Source: Rapana venosa
Lineage: Eukaryota > Mollusca > Gastropoda > Neogastropoda > Muricidae
Length of the DNA: 64,000 nucleotides
Direction: 5' to 3'
Assembly (NCBI GenBank): GCA_028751875.1
Contig: CM054155.1
Coordinates: 55,085,492-55,149,491 of the forward strand
Position 1 is the first letter of the stretch; every line of letters begins with the position of its first letter. Shown here one piece after another: positions 46,310 through 59,647 of this stretch. The notes beneath the pieces are model-generated. The model made no database searches, had not been told where the DNA came from, and worked only from the letters and a program-made list of their open reading frames with translations. The position numbers and the translations under genes were made by a program.

Positions 46310-46660
46310 GATTGGTTGGTCTGGGCGCTGTCTCGATAACGAAACAGTCCGGGTAAGTTTGCAGCGCTACGAAAAAGTACCCGCAACTTTCCCTATCAAA
46401 TTTTCATGAAAGTTAGTCGGGCGTAGTCTTCGATAGGAAGAAAACTCACGTTGCAACAAAAATACACAAAAAAGTGCGTGCATCTGGGCGAGTTTCCCAG
46501 CAAATTTAGAAAAACATCTGATAGTGGTAAAAAAAATAATCAGACCAAAAAAAAAAAAAGGTCCTGCTCTCTTGACAACTTCCCGGGAGAGCAGAATTTC
46601 ACCAAAAAGCTGTTTCTGTTGAGACTTCAGTGGTCACTATTAATATATATAATAATAAAA
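46310..46660 (+). mobile_element. Diverged SINE family 1 copy
   Basis: Weak but collinear similarity to 16154-16660: a head remnant with GTCTGGGCGCT, an AGTCTTCGATAGG core remnant, CCAGCAAATTTAGAAAAA, an internal poly-A, GAGAGCAGAATTTCAC, and an AT/ATT-rich end. It is absent from the matching position of the left duplicate (about 10380). Confidence 0.65.
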
Positions 46661-46794
46661 TAAATAACCCGTTTGCTCTCTGCAACTTACAGCGATGTGT
46701 TCAGTTGTTTCCATTTGCTGTTTATGTTAGTTACGCTGTGTGTGACTTCTAGTGTCAATGGGTTTTGAATAACTGTCGCCTGTTACAAGTGTAT

Positions 46795-47008
46795 ATGTTG
46801 TGTGTGTTGTGTGTGTGTGTGTGTGTGGTGTGTGTGTGTGTGTTGTGTTGTGTGGTGTGTGGTAGTGTGTGTGTGACATTTGTTTAATTGTAAAAACTAT
46901 TAATTGTAACTTGTTGCATGTGATAGAGAAGGATGAATGCAAGCACTTTGATTTATTTTTGCAAAATATAGCGCTATATAAAATCCATTTATTACTATTA
47001 TTATCTTG
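46795..47008 (+). mobile_element. CR1/L2-like LINE 3' end
   Basis: A GT-rich tract, then GCACTTTGATTTATTTTTGC and GCGCTATATAAAATCCATTT, then an (ATT)n tail ending at about 47008. Confidence 0.8.
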
Positions 47009-47170
47009 GTTTTCAGTCTCATGTGAAAGACTTGCAGGGAAGTTGAGCCGTCATGATGTCAGCTTCAGGGGAAAATTCACCTCCAAGGGGCATTATGGGG
47101 CGTGGGTCGAATCAGAGCGGCCAAATCACAAGCTTAACGCTCCAACCACTAGGCTATTTCACCCCCACTG
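47009..47170 (-). mobile_element. tRNA-headed SINE fragment with the shared core
   Basis: On the minus strand a head (ATAGCCTAGTGGTTGGAGCG and a B-box-like GATTCGACCC) leads to CACATGAGACTGAAAACCAA, a variant of the core in families 1 and 4. It is cut off at the LINE tail. Confidence 0.6.
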
Positions 47171-47244
47171 TGGTCGATTCAGCCCCAAGCCCCATTATTG
47201 TACTATGGCCCAAGGCCAATGTACAGTTACTATGTTAAGTTCTC

Positions 47245-47249
47245 ATGTC

Positions 47250-47341
<92 letters not shown>

Positions 47342-47400
47342 ACATACACACCACACACACACACACACACACACACACCACACACACACACACACACACA

Positions 47401-47432
<32 letters not shown>

Positions 47433-47440
47433 CACACACA
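47245..47440. repeat. (CTGT)n-(CT)n-(CA)n-(CGCA)n compound microsatellite
   Basis: Four simple repeats in succession, almost 200 bp in total. Confidence 0.98.
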
Positions 47441-47544
47441 TCATTTAGAGTACCACACTTTTAGCCAAAATAGATCATTATAATTGATGTTTTTGTTGTT
47501 AAATAAGTCCACATGACTTAAATGGCAATAAAATATTCTTATTC

Positions 47545-47755
47545 TGAACCTGGCGCCTTGGCTTCAGTACAGTTCCCCCAGTTCACCCAGTTGTAAATGG
47601 GTACCTGCCCTCTTTAGGGTCAGGGAAGGTAAAGCAGCGAGGGAGAGGAGATGGGCGCCGCCCTCAATATGCTGGCCCTAGAGAAGTGAGGTCTCTGACG
47701 GCTCGCTCCCCTACGACCTTATAGGTTATGGGACTCCTTTACCTTTTTTTACTAT
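47545..47755 (+). mobile_element. SINE family 3, 5'-truncated copy
   Basis: Matches the body of the copy at 38078-38368 (GTTCACCCAGTTGTAAATGG, GAAGTGAGGTCTCTGACG, ACCTTATAGGTTATGGGAC) but lacks its tRNA head. Confidence 0.8.
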
Positions 47756-47767
47756 TCTGAACCTGAA

Positions 47768-47851
47768 TCACACACACAAACACACCACACACACACCACG
47801 CACACACACAAACACACACACACAAACACGCGCGCGCGCGCGCGCGCGCGC

Positions 47852-47905
<54 letters not shown>
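47768..47905. repeat. (CA)n-(CG)n-(GA)n microsatellite
   Basis: CA runs, a 30-bp pure GC alternation, then GA repeats. Confidence 0.97.
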
Positions 47906-47906
<1 letters not shown>

Positions 47907-47934
47907 AACAAGACTGCCAGCTAGTTAAAGCGTT

Positions 47935-49038
47935 CTGCATGGTGCTTGCAATCTGACAGCCTCAGTTCCAGCCACCACCCAGACCCACACTGTTCAAGCG
48001 ACTTTCCTACGCCCTTAACATCAGTGCCACTCCACCCCCCACGCCCTTAACATCAGTGCCACTCCACTCCCCACGCCCTTAACGTCAGTGCCACTCCACC
48101 CCCCACGCCCTTAACATCAGTGCCACTCCACTCCCCACGCCCTTAACATCAGTGCCACTCCACCCCCCACGCCCTTAACATCAGTGCCACTCCACCCCCC
48201 ACGCCCTTAACATCAGTGCCACTCCACTCCCCACGCCCTTAACAACAGTGCCACTCCACTCCCCACGCCCTTATCATCAGTGCCACTCCACCCCCCACGC
48301 CCTTAACATCAGTGCCACTCCACCCCCCACGCACCTTAACATCAGTACCACTCCACCCCCACGCCTCTTAACGTCAGTAGCCACACCACCCAACACGTCC
48401 TATACATCAGTGTGCCAATCAATCCCCACGCCTAAAACTTATCGACCTGCCACTGGCTTCAGTACATTCCCCCCCTTAACATCAGTGCACTTCCACTCCC
48501 CACAGGCCGTAACATCAGATGCCCTCACTGCCCTAGATATCTCAGGCTCCTCCCCTACGCCTTAACACTCAGTTTCCACTCCACCCCCCACACGCCCTTA
48601 ACTCATGCCACTACACACACCCCCACACCTAACATCAGTGCCCTCCACTCCCAACGCCACTTAAACGTCAGTGCCAACTCACGTCCCCACCCCTTAACAT
48701 CAGTGCACTCCACTTCCCCACGCCCTTAACATCAGTGCCACTCCACCCCCCACGCCCTTAACATCAGTGCCACTCCACTCCCCACGCCCTTAACATCAGT
48801 GCCACTCCACTCCCCACGCCCTTAACATCAGTGCCACTCCACTCCCCACGCCCTTAACATCAGTGCCACTCCACTCCCCACGCCCTTAACATCAGTGCCA
48901 CTCCACTCCCAAAAGCCCTGTGATAAGACTGGCACCGTGGCCCTGTGTGCAAATACACGCAGAACATCACGAGCACACTTGAAACCTGTTCTACTTAAGA
49001 AGAGCAGGCTAACTGTGCTGGTGAAAATGAACAAACAC
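47935..49038 (+). mobile_element. SINE family 4 copy expanded by an internal minisatellite
   Basis: The left end (about 47935-48004) and right end (48909-49038, with TGTGTGCAAATACACGCAGA and AACCTGTTCTACTTAAGAAG) match successive parts of family 4. The segment containing AACATCAGTGCC is amplified into the 32-bp array between them. Confidence 0.7.
48005..48908. repeat. 32-bp minisatellite inside a SINE, about 28 copies
   Basis: Units TTAACATCAGTGCCACTCCA plus CCCCACGCCC repeat every 32 bp. Units are nearly identical except at 48360-48720, where single-base errors abound. Confidence 0.95.
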
Positions 49039-50497
49039 TAATGTGGAATCGTTTTTACAGGGGAGTAGAAAGTAAAAAGGCTGATGTGGAATCGTTTTTA
49101 CAGGGGAGTAGAAAGTGAAAACGCTGATGTGGAATCGTTTTTACAGGGGAATGGAAGAAAAGGCTGATGTGGAATCGTTTTTACAGGGGAGTAGAAAGTG
49201 AAAACGCTGATGTGGAATCGTTTTTAAAAGAGAATGGAAAGTAAAAAGGCTGATGTGGAATCGTTTTTTAAAAGGGAATGGAAAGTAAAAAGGCTGATGT
49301 GGAATCGTTTTTTAAAAGGGAATGGAAAATGAAAAGGCTGATGTGGAATCGTTTTTTTAAAAGGGAATGGAAAGTAAAAAGGCTGATGTGGAATAGTTTT
49401 TTAAAAGGGAATGGAAAGTAAAAAGGCTGATGTGGAATCGTTTTTTAAAAGGGAATGGAAAGTAAAAAGGCTGATGTGGAATCGTTTTTTAAAAGGGAAT
49501 GGAAAGTAAAAAGGCTGATGTGGAATCGTTTTTTAAAAGGGAATGGAAAGTAAAAAGGCTGATGTGGAATAGTTTTTTAAAAGGGAATGGAAAATGAAAA
49601 GGCTGATGTGGAATCGTTTTTTAAAAGGGAATGGAAAGTAAAAAGGCTGATGTGGAATCGTTTTTTAAAAGGGAATGGAAAGTAAAAAGGCTGATGTGGA
49701 ATCGTTTTTTAAAAGGGAATGGAAAGTAAAAAGGCTGATGTGGAATCGTTTTTTAAAAGGGAATGGAAAGTGAAAAGGCTGATGTGGAATCGTTTTTACA
49801 GGGGAGTGGAAAGTGAAAAGGTTGATGTGGAATCGTTTTTACAGGGGAGTGGAAAGTGAAAAGGCTGATGTGGAATCGTTTTAACAGGGGATTGAAAAAG
49901 ATATGGAATAGTTCTTACAGGGGAGTGAAAAGGCTGATATGGAATCAATTTTACATAGGAATGGAAAGTGAAAAGGCTGATATGGAATCGTTTTTTTTTA
50001 CAGAGGAATGGAAAGTGAAAAAGCTGATATGGAATCGTTTTTACAGAGGAATGGAAATTGAAAAGGCTGATATGGAATCGTTTTTACAGAGGAATGGAAA
50101 GTGAAAACGCTGATATGGAATCGTTTTTACAGAGGAATGGAAAGTGAAAAGGCTGACGTGGAATCGTGTTTACAGAGGAATGGAAAGTGAAAAGGCTGAC
50201 GTGGAATCGTGTTTACAGAGGAATGGAAAGTGAAAAGGCTGATGTGGAATCGTGTTTACAGAGGAATGGAAAGTGAAAAGGCTGACGTGGAATCGTGTTT
50301 ACAGAGGAATGGAAAGTGAAAAGGCTGATGTGGAACGTGTTTACAGAGGAATGGAAAGTGAAAAGGCTGACGTGGAATCGTGTTTACAGAGGAATGGAAA
50401 GTGAAAAGGCTGACGTGGAATCGTGTTTACAGAGGAATGGAAAGTGAAAAGGCTGATGTGGAATCGTGTTTACAGAGGAATGGAAAGTGAAAAGGCT
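49039..50497. repeat. 44-bp minisatellite in zones, about 33 copies
   Basis: The unit is built on GCTGATGTGGAATCGTTTTT and GGAATGGAAAGTAAAAAG. Subtypes are clustered: ACAGGGGAGTAG (49039-49205), TTAAAAGGGAATGG (49206-49790), a brief return of ACAGGGGAGTGG (about 49790-49900), GATATGGAATCG with ACAGAGGAATGG (about 49930-50130), and GTGTTTACAGAGG (about 50140-50497). Such zoning indicates several separate local expansions. Confidence 0.95.
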
Positions 50498-50660
50498 AGT
50501 GAGGGGTTCTTTTTTGAAGTATGAGTAGTTGATGGCACCAGGATTCATGATGCTAAGACTGGCCAGGACACACATAGCTGATCAGATTCGGTGATGCTGC
50601 AGACAGCACCAACTTGTCGTTGGCCGTTGTATGAATGTGCCTGCCCATAACATGTCCTTA
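50498..50660. other. Spacer, unassigned
   Basis: No feature recognised. Confidence 0.4.
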
Positions 50661-52328
<1,668 letters not shown>

Positions 52329-52795
52329 ATGTATCACATTCTGAACACTGTTTTCCACGATATGTCTTTAACCAGATCACGCATATTACTGCACACTCTA
52401 CGCCCTATATTGTGACCTTTTTCTTCTGTCATGACGTAGACTTGAACAGCCATCACTACATGCTTTACATCCTTGCAAAAATTCTCTTTAATATTGTTAA
52501 TCTGAGCAACCGTAATATTATCACTACATGTTTTACATTCTTGATTATGAATTTCTCTGTAATGTCCTCGATCTCGACAATCACGTGACCACAGGTTTAA
52601 CATGCAAATCATGAAATTCTATCCAATGGGATTGATCTGAACAGCCTTGATGGTGTGTGTGGGTTTTTTTCAGGTAGTTAAGCAAGCAACGAAAAAAACA
52701 CATGGAAAATGCTCACTACTCACCCTCGTCCATGCAAGCTTTGTAAAATAATCGGGGCATGCTGAGGAGGTCTGATTGAGAGTCTGTATCCGGAG
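52329..52795. other. Unassigned DNA
   Basis: Partly repetitive at 52410-52560 (CATCACTACATGCTTTACAT and ATCACTACATGTTTTACATT). An open minus-strand frame here has no motif I trust. Confidence 0.4.
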
Positions 52796-53090
52796 GAGTC
52801 GTTATCCTTTCTGAAATCAAGCAGGATCAGTTTGCGAATCATTAGTTATCATTTCTGGAATCAGGCATAATCATGTTTAGAATCAGTCGCTATTGTTTCT
52901 TTTATCAAGCATATATTTTTTAACCCACTAACTACTAATTCTGGAATCAGGCATATTCATATTTAGAATTACTTGTAGAATCATGCATAATCAGTTATGA
53001 ATCAGTTGCTACTAAATCTGGCATCAGGCATAATCATATTTTGAACCTGAAGTTTTATTTTGGGAATCATACATAATTATTTTTGGACTC
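52796..53090. repeat. Degenerate ~50-bp array, CTGGAATCAGGCATAATCAT units
   Basis: Several diverged units contain GGAATCAGGCAT and ATCAGTnGCTA. The same units recur at 55710-55800, beyond the LINE and Mutator-like relics, so those elements probably lie within one array. Confidence 0.65.
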
Positions 53091-53244
53091 AAGAATACTT
53101 TAATGTCTCAACTAGAGAAACTATGAGTGGCATTTTAAAATTATAATTACACAGGATGCATTATTAAACAATACAGATTAAGAAATAACACACTATTTTA
53201 AAAACCGACAACAATCTACGTCACAAACACACACCCTACCCACC

Positions 53245-53372
<128 letters not shown>

Positions 53373-53524
53373 TCTCAGAGGCATTATTTATGCACACGCT
53401 GTTATTTGATGATTTAATATGAAAACCCCTTTTAAAAAATTTCTTTTAAAGTTTAGCATGAGTTTAGAAGCTGAATTGACTTGTTAATAAAACTATTTTT
53501 GGTTCTGTTTGTTTTTTATTTTGG

Positions 53525-54030
53525 CATTCGGAATCATCGACCTGACGGGAGCAATGCATAGTGTTGTGAAAGCACATGGGTTTCGTCAGTGGAAATGTCT
53601 TTAGCTTTTTTAGTCATCTGATTTTCATACAATGAATTTAGCCTCTTTTGCTTTTCTCCAACAATCTTTCCACACACATTCACAAGTTTATTCAATACGT
53701 TCTTGTTTTTTACATTCAAATAACCAAACCAGCATATAAACCCATATGATAAGACTGATTCTACAAAACTGTGATAAAACAAGCACATAATTTCTTTTTT
53801 AACGTTCAGTGATCGCAGTTTTTGAAGGCAGTATTATCCTTGACTGGCATTTCCTATGTATAAAAGTAGTGTTTGCATTAAAATTCAACTTATGATCTAA
53901 ATTTGTACCAAGATATTTGGACTCTAGCACTCTCTCTCTACTTTTGTTCCGTCTATGAACAGATCAGGAACTTGGGGTGTATTACTATTAATGAAATTGG
54001 GTAGGGTCATCCACAATCCCGTACCCAAAC
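53525..54030 (-). pseudogene. LINE fragment, RT thumb/C-terminal region
   Basis: The minus strand encodes YLGTNLDHKLNF near 53920, then LFYHSFVESVLSYGFICWFG (about 53770) and a terminal LLPSGR, typical of the segment after the RT catalytic core in CR1/L2/RTE-type LINEs. Broken by frameshifts. No tail was found. Confidence 0.7.
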
Positions 54031-54260
54031 TGTGTTCAGATGCTATTCAATAACCAATTAAGCTACAAGCATGCAACTTTGCCAAAAGTTGCATGGGGTG
54101 TTCTACTTTGGTTTGATATCAGTAGTTTTTCTTTGAATTGATGGAAAAGTGTATGAAAAAATTAATCAAATTTAAAAAATGATGTCACAGAGGGAAAAAA
54201 TACCATATTTTGTCTGACTGACTGTTGCGAAATAAAAAGAGGCTGGAGTACAATATTTTG
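54031..54260. other. Spacer, unassigned
   Basis: AT-rich, nothing recognised. Confidence 0.4.
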
Positions 54261-55710
54261 AACACATAATAAGAAAGGAGGTGGCTATAGCATGAACTAG
54301 GGATTTTATCCTATGATCTCAAGTTTGTCTGAAATCGACAAAAAATTGGCAAAAACATACATATTAAATGATTCATAACTATGTTAATATCACATAAAAT
54401 CACTATATTTTAGTTCAGGCTATAGGCATAATATAAAACAATATATATGCAAATTTTGGTGACAATATGTATACAATTTAAAAAAACTGGAATTCAGTGT
54501 GTGAACATGCTCGTTTTGGGCAAACCTCATGTATAAAAAAGACAGACATGACTCACCAAGAGGAAGATCTAAAATCCCCCAGTTTGATATGGATGACTGC
54601 CTTAGCTGCCTGCTGCTCTTCATTGCCCAGCCTGAGTTGTCTTCTGGCTTTACAGAGCTCCTTGGATGCCAGTTTAGCTTGACGCTGGGCATTTTTAATG
54701 CGACACACATCAGTCTGTTCACAGTACAAGCGACAAAAATGTCCCGGTTCTATGTGCACTTTGCTCAGAATTTCCATCAAGCTTGTGCATACATCATTAC
54801 ACACCGATACTGCAACTGCAACAGCTGTTTCCACTCTTGTGAACCCATTGTTTTTTTTTTGTTTGGGGACACACGGTCCAGATTGTTCAGGCTTTCGTTT
54901 TGATTTTGCTTAAAACTGCCAACTTTATCACCCAGAATTTTGATATCAACTGCTCTGTTCCCTGCTGGTGTTTTCCACAGTCACATATGCATCACAACTT
55001 TCCTCACTGTCTTCACACTTACTGATTTGTTTTCTCCCTCACCTTCAGACTCGTCACTACTACAATCTAAGATAAGTTTGTTCAAGTCGTGGTTCTGTAG
55101 TTTGTGCTCTGATCGAGTGGTACAATCTGCTGTTTTACTTGTTCCAAAATTACTTTCAGTTTCATCAGTCCATGTTCTGCTCTCACTAGTCTCAGTTGTC
55201 TGCTTCTTCGTGTATCTATTTCCACAACATTTGCGTTTCTTGGGCGTTGAAGGCCTATACTTTTTATCACTGGGCATAGTTTTCACCAAGGTATAACACC
55301 GAATGACACTAAAACCCACTAAACACAGCTACACACGATAAAACTTGAAAGTGAAGTGAAAAACGAGCTTTCACTTGGTAAACAATCCGCCATTTGCAGC
55401 AGGAGCAAGGGAGAGCTCATTATTTCCGGTTCTCAAAGGGAGCAGTTCTTGTTTACTGGAAAGAAGGAGAGTGACAGACTGTCATTTTTTTCAGTTTTTG
55501 GTCGCCACTTTGGGCGTTGTCAGCGCCACACCCACCCTACTTGAAGGCTATTACCTAATAAAATCATATGTTTTTGCAAACAACAACAAAAATTGCAGCA
55601 CACGAAAGATTAATAACTTTTGAATAAAGTAAAACAAGCTGTCACAAAAATATGTATCTGAAAAAAAGATTTTTTTAATTCAAAATCTGGGTGACCCTGC
55701 CTCCTTAAAA
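54261..55710 (-). pseudogene. Mutator-like transposase relic with large internal deletion
   Basis: The minus strand starts with MPSDKKYRPSTPKKRKCCGN (ATG at 55277) and a serine/acidic linker, then GNRAVDIKILGDKV (near 54950). It soon reaches a lysine/arginine-rich C-terminal stretch (RIKNAQRQAKLASKELCKAR near 54640). In the invertebrate Mutator-like transposase proteins I have in mind, a long catalytic region separates these two parts. Here it is missing, as in internally deleted non-autonomous copies. AAGGAGGTGG (near 54274) and the complement of CTGCCTCCTT (55698) could be worn terminal inverted repeats. Family assignment is from memory. Confidence 0.5.
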
Positions 55711-55823
55711 CTTTGGAATCAGTAGTTAATATTTCTGGAATCGAGCATGATCATTTTTTTTTCTAATCAGTAGTTATCATTTCTGAAAACAAACATTATT
55801 ATATACATATTTGTTACGTTATG
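55711..55823. repeat. Continuation of the ~50-bp GGAATCAG array
   Basis: GGAATCAGTAGTTAATATTT and ATCAGTAGTTATCATTTCTG match units at 52796-53090. Confidence 0.55.
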
Positions 55824-56356
55824 AAATTACTCTTTTACCCTCAAAAAAGATCATTTTGACTTTGACTTGATTTGACTTGACTGAAATTACTCTTTTACCC
55901 TCAATAAAGATCATTTTGACTTGACTTGATTTGACTTGACTGAAATTACTCTTTTACCCTCAATAAAGATCATTTTGACTTGACTTGATTTGACTTGACT
56001 GAAATTACTCTTTTACCCTCAATAAAGATCATTTTGACTTGACTTGATTTGACTTGACTGAAATTACTCTTTTACCCTCAATAAAGATCATTTTGACTTG
56101 ACTTGATTTGACTTGACTGAAATTACTCTTTTACCCTCAATAAAGATCATTTTGACTTGACTTGATTTGACTTGACTGAAATTACTCTTTTACCCTCAAT
56201 AAAGATCATTTTGACTTGACTTGATTTGACTTGACTGAAATTACTCTTTTACCCTCAATAAAGATCATTTTGACTTGACTTGATTTGACTTGACTGAAAT
56301 TACTCTTTTACCCTCAATAAAGATCATTTTGACTTGACTTGATTTGACTTGACTTG
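55824..56356. repeat. 59-bp minisatellite derived from a LINE/SINE tail, 9 copies
   Basis: Units of exactly 59 bp carry TACCCTCAATAAAGATCATT followed by TTGACTTGACTTGATTTGAC. The first unit differs and the rest are nearly identical. The AATAAA plus TTGAC tail resembles the 3' end of the LINE at 57790-58372, so a retroelement end probably seeded the array. Confidence 0.92.
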
Positions 56357-56598
56357 TAACTCCTGAGGTCTCTCTGGCCACTGCCCTCAGCTGACATAAT
56401 TATTACCACTTTAGAACAGTTCATGAAAAAGTGAATAATTATTTAGTCAAGTCAAAACCACTTTAATCATCCCATGAAGGGCAATTACAATACTGACAGG
56501 CACATTGATACGTATCAAAATCTCAAAAGACACAAAAAAGCTACATTTCATATTAGTTAAATCAAAACATTCCTAAATGACTTCAAATAAAAATAATC
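56357..56598. other. Spacer with a possible minus-strand LINE tail
   Basis: AGTCAAGTCAAAACCACTTT near 56455 looks like the reverse of the TTGAC-type LINE tail. Otherwise unassigned. Confidence 0.4.
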
Positions 56599-56599
56599 A

Positions 56600-56669
<70 letters not shown>

Positions 56670-56808
56670 ACACGCGCGTGCGCACACACACATACACACA
56701 GCGCGCGCGCGTGCGCAGACACATTCACACACAAGCGCGCACACACACACAAGCACACACACGCACGCACGCACGCACGCACACGCACGCACGCACGCAC
56801 GCATTGCG
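56599..56808. repeat. (CA)n/(CG)n/(CGCA)n microsatellite
   Basis: About 210 bp of alternating purine-pyrimidine repeats, capable of forming Z-DNA. Confidence 0.97.
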
Positions 56809-57162
56809 CGAGACCGGTATCAAAAGCGTCTCAGTTATATCAAAGGGAATTAACATAGGTCCATAAAATGGTTAAATTAGGTAGAGTTGTTTCTCTTTTG
56901 CTACAATTTCCCATGTTGCATGGAAAGTTGTCTTTTAATGTTTGTTTTGTTGTTGTTGTCGTTGTTGTTGTTCCGGGGGGGTGGGGGGGGGGGGGGGTAC
57001 TATGTTTTTTTTTTGGGGGGGGGTTCCTTCGTTTTTTTTGTTGTTGGTGGTGGGGTTTCTTTCTCTTTTGGGTAGGGGTGGGGAAGGTCAGGTAAACAAG
57101 TTAAGTCGAGTGAAAATGACTTATTGACGCTAACAGAGTAAGCTAAGCTGTTCTTCATCCTG
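56809..57162. other. G/T-rich stretch, unassigned
   Basis: Contains poly-G runs at 56978-57025 separated by T runs. Homopolymer lengths may be unreliable. Confidence 0.5.
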
Positions 57163-57300
<138 letters not shown>

Positions 57301-57474
57301 AACATTATCAGAACATCTTGCGCACACATTAAAACCCGTTCCGCTTTTTGGAAGAGTAGGCCACTGTGTGCCGGTGGGAACGTATGACAAAACTGACAAA
57401 ACTGTATACACACGTGGACTGAATGAATAAAAAGCACATGAGTGCTTATTCCATTATCCTCGAAATAAAAGAAT

Positions 57475-57478
<4 letters not shown>
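57301..57478 (+). mobile_element. SINE family 4, 3' half
   Basis: Contains CAGAACATCTTGCGCACA, GAAGAGTAGGCCACTGTGTG, and the tail GCACATGAGTGCTTATTCCA followed by AAATAAAAGAATTAAT, which runs straight into (CT)n. Confidence 0.85.
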
Positions 57479-57532
<54 letters not shown>

Positions 57533-57615
57533 GCTCTCGCTCTCGCTCTCGCCACACATACACACGCACGCGCACACACACACACGCGCGCGTGCGCGCA
57601 CGCACACACACACAC

Positions 57616-57683
<68 letters not shown>

Positions 57684-57684
57684 A
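57479..57684. repeat. (CT)n-(CG)n-(CA)n compound microsatellite
   Basis: About 200 bp that begin exactly at the SINE tail. Confidence 0.98.
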
Positions 57685-57794
57685 CACACACGAGTCTTAC
57701 AAAAGGCAACCAACAAAAGGCCGCATAAAACACACGAAACAACCTAAGCAAAGCATATCAAAGTAAAAGCAAAGCATACACACGGGGACTGGAT

Positions 57795-58372
57795 GTAAAA
57801 GTCAAATCAAGTCAAAATTATCTTTATTGAGGGTAAAAGATTAAGTTTATAAAACTTTTTTTCATCCTGTCCTCACAAAAAAGAACATCAAGAAAATTGA
57901 CATATGAAAGCAATCAAAATACAGTGTTCACACATGTTAAAGACAAAAATCTATGGAGATTTTTAAAAATATAAATCCAGACTAAAAAAGCATGATAAAG
58001 CAATCAAGACAGTATAATATAAGCTCAAGTCATACCAATAAATGAAGATTTTTTTTAAACCACACAAAAACCCTAACAAAAACAAGACTCACAAGAATAG
58101 ATAAAACAAAACCAAGACAGTATAACATAAGCTCAAGTCATACAACAAGTGAAGAAAATACAAATAACAAAGGTAGGAATAACAACAAGGTAGCCTGATG
58201 TAGATAACCTCGAGTTTAAAAATGGACTTACAATTTGTCCATCAGATGTTTCTTCAAGAGTTTCTTGAACGTTTGTTTCGAAGAAGCTGATTTTAAAGAG
58301 ATAGGTAGATTATTCCACACTGTTCTTCCTGAATAAACAAGGTTTGATTTATAGAGATTGTTATGGGGCCTG
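57795..58372 (-). pseudogene. LINE 3' end (last RT-side residues and 3' UTR)
   Basis: The minus strand encodes a C-terminus with GRTVWNNLPISLKSASSKQ (near 58300) and a stop after HLMDKL (about 58230). A 3' UTR of about 430 bp ends in ACCCTCAATAAAGATAATTT and TTGACTTGATTTGAC. Within the UTR, GACAGTATAA and AAGCTCAAGTCATAC occur twice about 105 bp apart. It is severely 5'-truncated. Confidence 0.75.
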
Positions 58373-58374
58373 GG

Positions 58375-58445
58375 CAAAAAAAAGCATCTAAGTGCTTGTT
58401 CCATAATCCTCGATATAAAAGAATAAAATAAAAAAAATAATAAAA
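58375..58445 (+). mobile_element. SINE family 4 tail fragment
   Basis: AAGCATCTAAGTGCTTGTTC, CATAATCCTCGATATAAAAG and AATAAAATAAA match the family 4 tail. Confidence 0.7.
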
Positions 58446-58813
58446 GAACGAAGCAACACCACTGTCAACATATATACAAGTTCAGAAAAGACCTTCTGAA
58501 ACAGGACAACAAGACCTACAATAAAGTATCCACTAACAAAGAGATCATGAATGCAACATTCACGTTTCATATCCCCCCCCCCCCTTCGAAAAAAGCCAGC
58601 AAGTTTAGACAACAAAATGACAGGCAATCAAACACAAAAATGGTTCATAAATCTATTTCGCACATTATGCAGAGTCAATCATTCTGAACAACAAACGAGA
58701 GTTTGCATCAAATATATTTTCCCCTGTGCTTTTTTGAAGCTTCGTTTTTGGATCGTGTAATTTTAGAAAGGGAGGTAAATTGTTCTATATTGTTCAACTG
58801 GTCTTAAATAGAG

Positions 58814-58852
<39 letters not shown>

Positions 58853-59180
58853 GTTTCAAGAGTCCAGATTTAATGCGCCTTTGACCCCTCTTGAGCCATG
58901 GAGACTTTCAGTAAACAAAATCAACTGTAACATATATGATAACTTGCATTAACAAAATACCATTACAACAGTGAATTTGACAAAATAGAAATGTAGTCAA
59001 CCTTTTCATCAATGTTATGCAATTTTGCTTTTGACTATAAATGTGCTAAGTTTTAATACAGTCTTTTACACACACACACACACACACACCACACACGAGG
59101 TGCAATGAGTTCTTAAACATAACTTTAAAATGAGTGTCATAACATTAATTTATTATTTGAAACTACATATTATAGATATG

Positions 59181-59215
<35 letters not shown>

Positions 59216-59640
59216 GTATATTACTTTCAGAGGAAACTTGAAGATAAGGCCATCTTAGTCACAATTCCAACAGTATCTGTAAGTTGCACCTTTTTTGGGA
59301 AAACTAGATATTCTCAAAATATGATTTGTGACTGTTCTGAGCAACTTACCTTATGAACATATTCTTGTTCAATGTCCAGTTTTGACTATAGCTGACAAAG
59401 ATTGTGGCATTGACATTCAAATGGAACAAGTTAGTGTAATGTAGTTACGCAGAAACCAATAATCACTGATGTTGGAAGGATTATTTCCAGGTCTTCTGAA
59501 AATGTTTTATGGTAGCTTGTTGAGTGTGTGCTTGTTTGTTTTGTTGCTTTGTTTTTGTTGTTACAAACTAATATCACCATATGTGGATAATACAACAACA
59601 CCACGCGCGCGCGCACATACACACCACACACACACGCACA
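58446..59640. other. Unassigned DNA with microsatellites
   Basis: (CA)n at 58816-58852 and 59068-59092, (AT)n at 59184-59212, CG/CA at 59603-59645. No gene or mobile element was recognised. Confidence 0.5.
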
Positions 59641-59647
59641 CACACAG

